7,335 bases of DNA from Candidatus Melainabacteria bacterium (GTDB lineage Bacteria > Actinomycetota > Actinomycetes > Mycobacteriales > Pseudonocardiaceae), in assembly GCA_903970565.1 (NCBI GenBank), contig CAJCJE010000869.1:1-7335 (forward strand). The letters run 5' to 3'. Positions 1 through 6,111 of this stretch are shown here, piece after piece (the stretch's first letter is position 1; each line of letters starts with the position of its first letter). The position numbers and the translations under genes were made by a program. A model generated the notes under the pieces. It did not search any database. It was given only the letters and a program-made list of their open reading frames with translations, and was not told the origin of the DNA.

Positions 1-561
1 GACGAGCGGGCCAAGCGCTGGCTGCGCCGCTTCGAGATCCCGCTCGACCGCCCGTGCGGCAAGCTCTCCGGTGGCCAGCAGACGCAGGTCGCGTTCGCGC
101 TCGCGATCGGTTCCCGGCCCTCGGTGCTGCTGCTCGACGAGCCACTGTCCAACTTGGACCCGCTGGCCCGCCGCGACCTCACCGGTGAACTGCTCGGCGA
201 GGTCGCCGACACCGGCATGACGGTGTTGTTGTCCACCCACGTCGTGGCCGAACTCGGTGGCGTCGCCGACCATCTGCTACTGCTCTCGCGCGGCACCCTG
301 CTGGTGGACAGCGTCGCCGACGACCTGCTCACCGAGCACGTCTACTACGCGGGCCCCCGGTCCGAGCAGCCGCCCGGCCCCGGTGCGGTGATCAGGGCCA
401 GCCACACCGGCGCTCAGTCCAGTTTCCTGGTCCGGCTCGACGCCACCGAGCAGCCCGCCACCGTCGCGGAGCCGTGGACGACCCGGCCGGTCACCCTGGA
501 GGACCTGGTCATCGACTACCTGGAAGCCGACCGGTCCACCTCGGCGAGCGCTGCGGCGTAG
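1..561 (+). CDS. ABC transporter ATP-binding protein, 3' part (5' end outside window)
   Basis: This is the C-terminal 186 residues of a cytoplasmic nucleotide-binding subunit that hydrolyses ATP to power an ABC transporter. The frame is open from base 1, so the start and the Walker A motif lie upstream of the window. Seen in order: the ABC signature LSGGQQ at visible residues 22-27, Walker B VLLLDEP at 42-48 with the catalytic Glu at 47, the D-loop SNLD directly after it, and the H-loop STH with His at 80. A tail of about 100 residues follows, of the kind found in drug/lipid-exporter ATPases that pair with separate permease genes. The gene ends 56 bp before the first of two permease genes on the same strand, so the three are probably one operon. 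The substrate cannot be read from the sequence. In actinobacteria such operons often begin with a GntR-type regulator, but that would be outside this window. Confidence 0.95.
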   Translation, partial: DERAKRWLRRFEIPLDRPCGKLSGGQQTQVAFALAIGSRPSVLLLDEPLSNLDPLARRDLTGELLGEVADTGMTVLLSTHVVAELGGVADHLLLLSRGTLLVDSVADDLLTEHVYYAGPRSEQPPGPGAVIRASHTGAQSSFLVRLDATEQPATVAEPWTTRPVTLEDLVIDYLEADRSTSASAAA

Positions 562-604
562 TCCCCGCGGCCCTCCACCCGGGCGTCACCGCCCCGACAT
601 CCTT

Positions 605-610
605 GAAAGG
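605..610 (+). promoter_or_regulatory. Ribosome binding site fixing the start of permease 1
   Basis: GAAAGG lies 7 nt before the ATG at 618. It decides the start: the frame is open further upstream to 474, but that part overlaps the ATPase gene in another frame and has no membrane or family character. Confidence 0.65.
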
Positions 611-617
611 TACTGGC

Positions 618-1637
618 ATGACAGCCGCGACCGTGTCCTCGGTTTCCGCGCCCGTGACCGACCGAGCCGGAGTGTCGTTTTCCAATCTGCTCTGGGTCAC
701 CTGGCGCCAACACCGGCTGGCCATCGTGGTCACCGTGATCTGCGTCGCCGCCCTGTCCGGCCTGTTGTACTGGGACAGCACGGATGTCGCGCACTCCAAT
801 TCGGCCACGCTGCTGGCGATGATGGTCGTGCCGGCCGCAGCCGGCCTGATCGCGATGTTCTGGGGCGCGCCACTGTTCGCCCGCGAATACGAGGACCACA
901 CCAACCTGCTGGTCTTCTCGCAGGACGTGTCGGTGACCCGGTGGCTGCTCGGCAAGATCGCGGTACTGGTGCCGATCCTGATCGTGCTGTGGGCGGTTCT
1001 CGGCACCGAGGACGGCATCCTCGCCCGGCGGGACTGGTCGCACTACCCTTCCATCGAAAGCACCGCGTACGCGCCGGTCACATTCATCATGAGCCCGTTC
1101 GCGCCGTTCGGCACGGTCGGCTTCGAGTCCTGGATTCCATTGCAGATCGCATACGTCCTGTTCGGATTCGCCCTCGGCCTGCTGATCGGCGCGATCGCCC
1201 GGCGCACCACCCTCGCCATCGGGGTGACCCTGGCTGCTTTCGCCGCCGTGCGGGTGCTCGTCACCATCGTCGCCCGTCCGTACTTCCTCACCCCGATTCG
1301 CTATGTCGGCCCGTTGCTGGCCTCCTCCGGCATCATCGACGCCGTCAGCCACCAGAACCCGAACACCGCGGTCCTACAGGTGAACTCCGGCTATCTCGAC
1401 GGCGCCGGCAACTCGGTGTCCTTTCCCGACACCTGCTACACCGGACAGAGCGGAGAGAACGAGGCCGCCGTCAACGCCTGTGCCCAGCAGCACGGTGTCG
1501 TGCACACGTTAGACGACTACCAGCCGGTCAGCCGACTGACGGCCTTCCACTTCATCGAACTCAGCGGCTACCTGGTGCTGACCGCCGCCGTGCTGATCGC
1601 CCTCGGCCTGCTGCTGCGCACGCGGCGCAACGGTTGA
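618..1637 (+). CDS. ABC transporter permease 1 (six-TM membrane subunit)
   Basis: A 339-residue integral membrane subunit, expected to form the transport path for the ATPase encoded just upstream. Predicted membrane segments by hydrophobicity: about 34-52, 63-87, 112-130, 172-194, 198-219 and 311-334. The N-terminus is cytoplasmic with the motif WRQHRL before TM1. WDSTD follows TM1, an EYE motif follows TM2, and GFESWIPLQI leads into TM4. Between TM5 and TM6 is a loop of about 90 residues, probably outside the membrane, with Cys273 and Cys288 as a possible disulfide. It is a paralogue of the next gene: the same MTAATVSS start, the same motifs and a similar length, so the two may form a heterodimeric exporter. 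Codon 298 is TTA (1509-1511), which is rare in such genomes. The family is that of small ABC-2-like permeases usually annotated only as 'ABC transporter permease'. The substrate is unknown. Confidence 0.9.
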   Translation: MTAATVSSVSAPVTDRAGVSFSNLLWVTWRQHRLAIVVTVICVAALSGLLYWDSTDVAHSNSATLLAMMVVPAAAGLIAMFWGAPLFAREYEDHTNLLVFSQDVSVTRWLLGKIAVLVPILIVLWAVLGTEDGILARRDWSHYPSIESTAYAPVTFIMSPFAPFGTVGFESWIPLQIAYVLFGFALGLLIGAIARRTTLAIGVTLAAFAAVRVLVTIVARPYFLTPIRYVGPLLASSGIIDAVSHQNPNTAVLQVNSGYLDGAGNSVSFPDTCYTGQSGENEAAVNACAQQHGVVHTLDDYQPVSRLTAFHFIELSGYLVLTAAVLIALGLLLRTRRNG

Positions 1638-1665
1638 GGCGCCGCCGGCCCGAACCCACGTCTGC

Positions 1666-1671
1666 AAGGAG
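1666..1671 (+). promoter_or_regulatory. Ribosome binding site of permease 2
   Basis: AAGGAG, a strong Shine-Dalgarno match, lies 8 nt before the ATG at 1680 and supports that start. Confidence 0.75.
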
Positions 1672-1679
1672 CTGATCCC

Positions 1680-2636
1680 ATGACCGCGGCAACCGTCTCG
1701 TCGGCACTGTCTCCGGCAGTGCAACGTCGCACCAAGATCGGTCCATCGAGTCTGGTCTGGCTGGTCTGGCGCCAACATCGCCTGTTCGTCACGACCGCCA
1801 GCCTCGGCGTGCTGATCATGTCCGGCCTGCTCTGGTGGGACAGCACTGATCTGTCCGACGCGATTGCCTATGTCTGGCTGGCCAACATGATCGTGCCGGC
1901 GACCGCCGGGGTGTTCGCGGTGTTCCTCGGCGCGTCACTGCTGTCCGCCGAATACGAGCGCGGCACCCATCTGCTGGTCTGGGCACAGGATGTCTCACCG
2001 ACACGCTGGCTGACGGCGAAACTCGCCTTCCTCGGCGCCTGGATCATCGCGCTGTTGGCCATCCTCGGCGCGGCCGACACCTCCTTCATCCAGCAGATCA
2101 ACCACGGCCAGGTGAGAACGGACCAGTACGGTCCGATAGGCATGGTCGGTTTCGAGTCCTGGATTCCGCTCCAGATCGGCTACGCGCTGTTCGGTGTCGC
2201 GCTCGGTCTGGCGATCGGCGCGCTGCTCCGCCGGACGGTCGTGTCGATGGTGGTGACCCTGGTCGTGTTCACCGTGGTGCGGCTCGCGATCGGCCTCTGG
2301 CGCCCCGATTTCCTGACCCCGCTGCGTTACCGGGCCGCGCCGACCCCGGAGTACGTCTCTCTGCCCGGCGCGAACATGCTCCCGATCGACTACGGCACCA
2401 CCGTCGACGCCACCGGAAAACCAGTCGATTTTCCCAGTGCCTGCGTCAACTACCAGGACGGCACGGTCAACGTGCCCTGTGCTCGCAGCCACGGCGCGGT
2501 GGCGACCTATGTGGACTATCAGCCGGCGAGTCGGTTACCCGTTCTGCACGGGATCGAGTTGGTTAGCTACCTCGTGCTGACCGTCGTCTGCGTGGTGGTG
2601 GCCTACCGGAGCGTTCGCCGGCACCGACAGATCTGA
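1680..2636 (+). CDS. ABC transporter permease 2 (paralogue of permease 1)
   Basis: A 318-residue membrane protein starting 42 bp after permease 1. Membrane segments by hydrophobicity: about 36-52, 64-88, 114-131, 162-183, 188-206 and 290-309. Shared with permease 1: the MTAATVSS start, WRQHRL, SGLL(Y/W)WDSTD, GFESWIPLQI, FLTP(I/L)RY, YQP(V/A)SRL before TM6, and IEL..YLVLT within it. The TM5-TM6 loop again carries two cysteines (255 and 267) at matching places, so the disulfide, if real, is conserved between the copies. The shared N-terminal peptide is encoded by different synonymous codons, which indicates an old duplication rather than a recent or assembly one. Codon 286 is TTA (2535-2537). 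The C-terminus is short and basic (RRHRQ), placing it in the cytoplasm. With the ATPase and permease 1 it would complete an exporter of unknown substrate. The gene ends 34 bp before a perfect 13-bp hairpin. Confidence 0.9.
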   Translation: MTAATVSSALSPAVQRRTKIGPSSLVWLVWRQHRLFVTTASLGVLIMSGLLWWDSTDLSDAIAYVWLANMIVPATAGVFAVFLGASLLSAEYERGTHLLVWAQDVSPTRWLTAKLAFLGAWIIALLAILGAADTSFIQQINHGQVRTDQYGPIGMVGFESWIPLQIGYALFGVALGLAIGALLRRTVVSMVVTLVVFTVVRLAIGLWRPDFLTPLRYRAAPTPEYVSLPGANMLPIDYGTTVDATGKPVDFPSACVNYQDGTVNVPCARSHGAVATYVDYQPASRLPVLHGIELVSYLVLTVVCVVVAYRSVRRHRQI

Positions 2637-2670
2637 ACCTGCACGACATTCTGAACCAGCGGGAATGCGG

Positions 2671-2708
2671 GGTTCGCCGGCGGCACCGAAGCGGACCGCC
2701 GGCGAACC
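2671..2708. terminator. Perfect 13-bp inverted repeat, candidate bidirectional terminator
   Basis: The left arm GGTTCGCCGGCGG (2671-2683) and right arm CCGCCGGCGAACC (2696-2708) are exact reverse complements around a 12-nt loop. The repeat sits between convergent genes (permease 2 ending at 2636 and the aldehyde dehydrogenase-like gene ending at 2719). There is no U-tract on either side, as is common for actinobacterial stem-loop terminators. The position makes a shared terminator the natural reading. Confidence 0.75.
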
Positions 2709-2718
2709 AGCTCCGCCC

Positions 2719-3588
2719 TCAGGCACCCATCGGGTGCCAGACCGTCTTCGTTTCCAGCAGTGCCCGCAACCGCCCCGTACCGGGCGCCTGCGTCCAGTCC
2801 GGTTCCTCCACGGGCACTCGCAACACCCGCTTCACGGTCCCGGCGGCGGCCTTCTCCAACTCGACCCGGTTCGCCGCCGCGACGCCGCCGAGATCCAGGG
2901 CGTTCACGTCGGCGTGCGAGGCCAGCCACGGTGCGAGTTCGGCGGTCCGCCCGGTCAGTATGTTGACCACGCCGCCCGGCACGTCCGAGGTGGCCAGCAC
3001 CTCCGACAGCGTGATCGCCGGCAGCGGACGGTCCTCACCGGCCACCACGACACAGGTGTTCCCGCTGGCGATGACCGGCGCGAGGACGCTGACCAGGCCG
3101 AGCAGCGAGGAGGACTGCGGCGCGAACACCGCGACCACCCCGGTTGGCTCCGGCACGCTGAAGGAGAAGTACGGTCCGGCAACCGGATTCGCCGCGCCGA
3201 ACACGGTCGCGATCTTGTCCGTCCAGCCGGCATACCAGACCCACCGGTCGATTGCCGCGTCCACAGTGGACTTCGCGACCGCCGGCTTCAGCCCCTCCGA
3301 CGCGCTCACCTCGGCGATGAACTGATCCCGGCGGCCCTCCAGCAACTCGGCCACCCGGTAGAGCACCTGACCCCGGTTGTAGGCAGTCGCGCCGGACCAG
3401 CCGCCGAACGCCTTGCGCGCGGCGACCACCGCGTCGCGGGCGTCCTTGCGGGAGGCCTGCGCCGCGTTGGCCAGGAACGCGCCGGCCTGGTCGGTCACCG
3501 GATACGAGCGGCCCGACTCCGAGCGCGGGAACGCGCCGCCCAAATAGAGCTTGTACGTCTTGGCCACGGTCAGCCTGACCTCAGACAT
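2719..3588 (-). CDS. Half-length aldehyde dehydrogenase homologue lacking catalytic residues (ALDH16 C-terminal-domain-like)
   Basis: A 289-residue protein homologous to the N-terminal, coenzyme-binding half of aldehyde dehydrogenases, whose usual length is about 480. Recognisable features are the LYLGGAF start (residues 14-20), the DAVVAARKAFGGW helix (52-64), WYAGWTDK (118-125), a PEPTGVVAVFAPQ stretch (147-158), and SGNTC followed by DVPGGVVNILTG (202-213). Key residues are missing: the oxyanion Asn of PWNFP is replaced in APQSS, the Lys of LKPAE is lost (VVVAGED), and there is no GSTEVG, ELGGK or catalytic-Cys motif. It is therefore not expected to be an active dehydrogenase. It ends in KTVWHPMGA without a ragged end. 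Its ATG overlaps the stop of the full-length dehydrogenase in ATGTCTGA, so the two are probably translationally coupled and may form a complex. A structural role like that of the non-catalytic second domain of ALDH16 is inference. Confidence 0.85.
   Translation of the reverse strand: MSEVRLTVAKTYKLYLGGAFPRSESGRSYPVTDQAGAFLANAAQASRKDARDAVVAARKAFGGWSGATAYNRGQVLYRVAELLEGRRDQFIAEVSASEGLKPAVAKSTVDAAIDRWVWYAGWTDKIATVFGAANPVAGPYFSFSVPEPTGVVAVFAPQSSSLLGLVSVLAPVIASGNTCVVVAGEDRPLPAITLSEVLATSDVPGGVVNILTGRTAELAPWLASHADVNALDLGGVAAANRVELEKAAAGTVKRVLRVPVEEPDWTQAPGTGRLRALLETKTVWHPMGA
2722..2738 (-). repeat. Short GC-rich hairpin ending at the stop codon of the half-ALDH gene
   Basis: On the - strand, GGCACCC and GGGTGCC pair as a perfect 7-bp stem with a 3-nt loop. 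It covers the last codons and ends directly before the TGA at 2719-2721. It lies 13 bp from the larger 13-bp inverted repeat, so transcripts of the deoC operon would carry two hairpins in a row. It could add to termination or protect the mRNA 3' end. It could also be a chance product of codon choice. Confidence 0.4.
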
Positions 3589-5014
3589 TCAGGTACGCCT
3601 CCAGACCCGTGCGGCCGCCCTCGCGACCGAAGCCCGACTCCTGGTATCCGCCGAACGGCGCGGTCGGATCGAACCGGTTGAACGTGTTCGCCCAGACGAC
3701 CCCGGCCCGCATCCGGTCGGCCATCCACAGAATCCGCGACCCCTTCTCCGTCCAGATCCCGGCGGAGAGGCCATAGGGCGTGTTGTTCGCCTTCGCCACC
3801 GCCTCGTCCGGGGTGCGGAAGGTCAGCACCGACAGCACCGGCCCGAAGATCTCCTCGCGGGCGATCCGCATCGACTGGCTGACGTTCGCGAACACCGTGG
3901 GCGCGAAGAAGAAACCACGCTCCGGCAGCGGACACGGACTCGTCCAGCGCTCGGCGCCCTCCGCGTCACCGGCCGCGACCAGTTCGCGGATCTTGGCCAG
4001 CTGCATACCGGAGTTGATCGCGCCGACGTCGGTGTTCTTGTCCAGCGGATCGCCCACCCGCAGCGTCGACACCCGCTGGTGCAGTGTGGCCAGCAGCTCA
4101 TCGGCGATCGACTCGCTGACCAGCAACCGGGAACCCGCGCAGCACACGTGCCCCTGGTTGAAGAAGATCCCGTTCACGATGCCCTCGACGGCCTGGTCCA
4201 GCGGCGCGTCGTCGAAGACGATGTTCGCCGCCTTCCCGCCGAGTTCCAGCGTCAGCTTCTTGCCGGTCCCGGCCAGCGAGGACTGGATCGACTTGCCCAC
4301 CTCGGTCGACCCGGTGAACGCGACCTTGTCCACGCCGGGATGGTTGACCAGCGTCGACCCGACATCTCCCGCGCCCGGCAGGATGTTCACCACCCCCGGC
4401 GGCAGATCCGCCTGCTGGATGATCTCCGCGAGCACCAGCGCGGTCAGCGGCGTCGTCTCCGCCGGCTTGAGCACCACGGTGTTGCCGCAGGCCAGGGCCG
4501 GTGCGATCTTCCACGACGCCATCAGCAGCGGGAAGTTCCACGGGATCACCTGCCCGGCCACCCCCAGCGGCTGCGGATCGGGGCCGTAGCCGGCGTAGTC
4601 CAGCTTGTCCGCCCACCCCGCGTGATAGAAGAAGTGCGCCGACGCGGTTGGGATGTCGACATCCCGCGACTCGCGGATCGGCTTGCCGTTGTCCAGGCTC
4701 TCCAGCACCGCGAGTTCCCGGCCGCGCTCGGCGATCATCCGCGCGATCCGGAAGATGTACTTGGCCCGTTCGGCGCCGGGCATCCGGCCCCAGACCTTCT
4801 CCTGCGCCTTGCGCGCCGTCGCCACCGCTTTGTCCACATCGGACGCACTTGCCGTGCTCACCTCGGCGAGCACCTCTTCGGTGGCCGGGTTGACGGTCTT
4901 GAGCGGTTCTCCGGTGCCCTCGACGAACTCGCCGCCCACGAACATCCGGTAACTCGGCCGCAACCGCGCGATCTCCCGCGACTCCGGCGCCGGTGCGTAC
5001 TCCCAGCTGGTCAT
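3581..5014 (-). CDS. NAD(P)-dependent aldehyde dehydrogenase, full length
   Basis: A 477-residue cytoplasmic enzyme of the ALDH superfamily that oxidises an aldehyde to the acid. The complete catalytic set is visible: PWNFP with the oxyanion Asn160, LKPAE with coenzyme-binding Lys183, FTGSTEVG at 233-240, LELGGK with general-base Glu257, and GHVCCAGSR with nucleophile Cys291 (aligned to ALDH2 Cys302). EEIFGPV with Glu388 and the C-terminal PFGGYQESGFGREGG at 453-467 are also present. Length is normal. The ATG at 5014 fits the family start; only a weak GGTGGA lies upstream. It begins 6 bp after deoC and overlaps the next gene by 8 bp. From the context, acetaldehyde released by DeoC is a plausible substrate, but the specificity cannot be read from the sequence. 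The pair with the half-length homologue resembles ALDH16, whose N-terminal domain is catalytic and whose C-terminal domain is not. Confidence 0.95.
   Translation of the reverse strand: MTSWEYAPAPESREIARLRPSYRMFVGGEFVEGTGEPLKTVNPATEEVLAEVSTASASDVDKAVATARKAQEKVWGRMPGAERAKYIFRIARMIAERGRELAVLESLDNGKPIRESRDVDIPTASAHFFYHAGWADKLDYAGYGPDPQPLGVAGQVIPWNFPLLMASWKIAPALACGNTVVLKPAETTPLTALVLAEIIQQADLPPGVVNILPGAGDVGSTLVNHPGVDKVAFTGSTEVGKSIQSSLAGTGKKLTLELGGKAANIVFDDAPLDQAVEGIVNGIFFNQGHVCCAGSRLLVSESIADELLATLHQRVSTLRVGDPLDKNTDVGAINSGMQLAKIRELVAAGDAEGAERWTSPCPLPERGFFFAPTVFANVSQSMRIAREEIFGPVLSVLTFRTPDEAVAKANNTPYGLSAGIWTEKGSRILWMADRMRAGVVWANTFNRFDPTAPFGGYQESGFGREGGRTGLEAYLNV
3598..3602 (-). promoter_or_regulatory. 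Ribosome binding site of the half-ALDH gene
   Basis: GGAGG on the - strand, inside the last codons of the full-length dehydrogenase gene, lies 9 nt before the ATG at 3588. It supports that start and shows that the overlap of the two genes is a designed coupling point. Confidence 0.75.
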
Positions 5015-5020
5015 GTCTGC

Positions 5021-6019
5021 TCAGTCCACCGTCACGTAGTCGGGGCCACTGTAGTGGCCTTCATGCTGGGCCCGGCGCTGCATCAACAGGTCGTTGAGCA
5101 GGCTGGAGGCACCGAACCGGAACAGGCTCGGGGTCAGCCACTCCTCGCCCGCCACCTCATGCACGGCGACCAGGTAGCGGATCGCCTCCTTGGTGTTGCG
5201 AATCCCGCCGGCCGCCTTCACCCCGCGCCGCTGACCGGTGCGAGCATGGAAGTCGCGCACGGCCTGCAACATCACGTGCGTCACCGGCAGCGTCGCCGCC
5301 GGGCTGATCTTCCCGGTCGAGGTCTTGATGAAGTCGCCGCCGGCCAACAGCGCCAGCCAGGACGCGCGCCGCACGTTGTCGTAGGTCGCCAGCTCGCCGG
5401 TCTCCAGGATGACCTTCAGGTGTGCCTCGCCGCAGGCGGCCCTGACGGCCGTGATCTCGTCGAAGACCAGGCCGTAGCGGCCGGAGAGGAAGGCACCCCG
5501 GTCGATCACCATGTCCACCTCGGTGGCCCCGGCGGCGACCGCGTCCGCGACGTCGGCCAGCTTCACCGGCAGCGCGGCCCGCCCGGACGGGAACGCGGTC
5601 GCCACGCTCGCGACCCCGACCTCCGACCCGGCCAACCCGGCCACCGCCGTGGCCACCAGGTCCGGATAGACGCACACCGCCGCCACCGACGGCACCCCCG
5701 GCCGCTCGGGATCGGGCCGGCGCGCCTTCGCGGCCAGCGTTCGCACCTTTCCCGGCGTGTCCGCGCCCTCCAGCGTGGTCAGGTCGACCATCCGGATCGC
5801 GGTGTCGATCGCCCAGAGCTTGCTGGCCTTCTTGATACTGCGCGTGGCCAGACTCGCCGCGCGCGCCTCGACGCCGACCGCGTCGACGCCGGGAAGGCCG
5901 TAGAGGAAGCGGCGCAGCGTCGACTCGTCGCGGGTCAGATCGGCCAGATCGGCAGGTGGGGCGGCCCGCGCGGTGGTCGGGTCCGCCCCTGACGTCGTTG
6001 CCTGAGGTGCAGCAGCCAT
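5021..6019 (-). CDS. deoC: Deoxyribose-phosphate aldolase (DERA)
   Basis: A 332-residue class I aldolase that cleaves 2-deoxy-D-ribose 5-phosphate to acetaldehyde and D-glyceraldehyde 3-phosphate in deoxynucleoside breakdown, in the cytoplasm. Visible motifs: MVDLTTLEG (77-85), AAVCVYPD (113-120), EVDMVID with Asp169, DFIKTSTGK with Schiff-base Lys232, GVKAAGGIR with Lys268, and the C-terminal RFGASSLLNDLLMQR (301-315) and YSGPDYVTVD. It is longer than the 250-residue E. coli enzyme by an N-terminal extension of about 75 residues (DESTLRRFLYGLPGVDAVG), typical of the long DeoC form in actinobacteria. The start is set at 6019. An upstream in-frame ATG at 6070 would add 17 residues without family character and without a good RBS. 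KAAGG replaces the usual KPAGG beside the second active-site lysine, a mild change. It is the first gene of a probable deoC-ALDH-half-ALDH operon. Confidence 0.95.
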   Translation of the reverse strand: MAAAPQATTSGADPTTARAAPPADLADLTRDESTLRRFLYGLPGVDAVGVEARAASLATRSIKKASKLWAIDTAIRMVDLTTLEGADTPGKVRTLAAKARRPDPERPGVPSVAAVCVYPDLVATAVAGLAGSEVGVASVATAFPSGRAALPVKLADVADAVAAGATEVDMVIDRGAFLSGRYGLVFDEITAVRAACGEAHLKVILETGELATYDNVRRASWLALLAGGDFIKTSTGKISPAATLPVTHVMLQAVRDFHARTGQRRGVKAAGGIRNTKEAIRYLVAVHEVAGEEWLTPSLFRFGASSLLNDLLMQRRAQHEGHYSGPDYVTVD

Positions 6020-6069
6020 GCCGGCGAGTCTAGTTGGACGGCCCCCCGCGCGAGGTTGACACAGTGACA
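6020..6069 (-). promoter_or_regulatory. Proposed leaderless deoC promoter with palindromic operator candidate
   Basis: On the - strand TAGACT (6032-6027), a TANNNT -10 hexamer, ends 7 nt before the deoC ATG. Transcription would then begin at or next to the start codon. No Shine-Dalgarno sequence precedes that ATG, which fits a leaderless message. No convincing -35 box is visible. Upstream, at 6057-6069, TGACACAGTGACA is palindromic except for one base pair, centred on 6063. It would sit near the -35 region, where a repressor could act. All of this is inferred from sequence alone. Confidence 0.4.
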
Positions 6070-6111
6070 TCCGTCAGGGGTCGGAAGCTGACACACGGCA
6101 TCGCTGGACGG

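Noticed and set aside
474..617. Upstream extension of permease 1
   Set aside because: It overlaps the end of the ATPase gene in another frame, has no family character, and the ATG at 618 has a good RBS and matches the start of the paralogue.
2719..3588. Half-length ALDH as a decayed pseudogene
   Set aside because: It has a strong RBS, a coupled start, an uninterrupted frame and a clean C-terminal end, with no ALDH second-half remnants after it. A true half-domain protein fits better.
2665..3681. Open frame of 338 codons on the + strand opposite the half-ALDH gene
   Set aside because: Its low-complexity Arg/Gly/Pro-rich product has no motif, and it includes the terminator hairpin. The - strand frame is a clear ALDH homologue.
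3551..5992. Very long open frame (813 codons) on the + strand
   Set aside because: It lies opposite the dehydrogenase and deoC genes, is very rich in Arg, His, Gly and Pro, and shows no domain. It is the antisense shadow of GC-rich coding DNA.
6056..6061. TTGACA on the + strand as a -35 box
   Set aside because: It would point into the antisense side of the LiaF-like gene, and no matching -10 box or + strand gene follows. It is part of the palindrome.
6020..6070. 17-residue longer DeoC from the ATG at 6070
   Set aside because: The extra residues are unlike the family and no RBS precedes them. The stretch also holds the palindrome and -10-like box.
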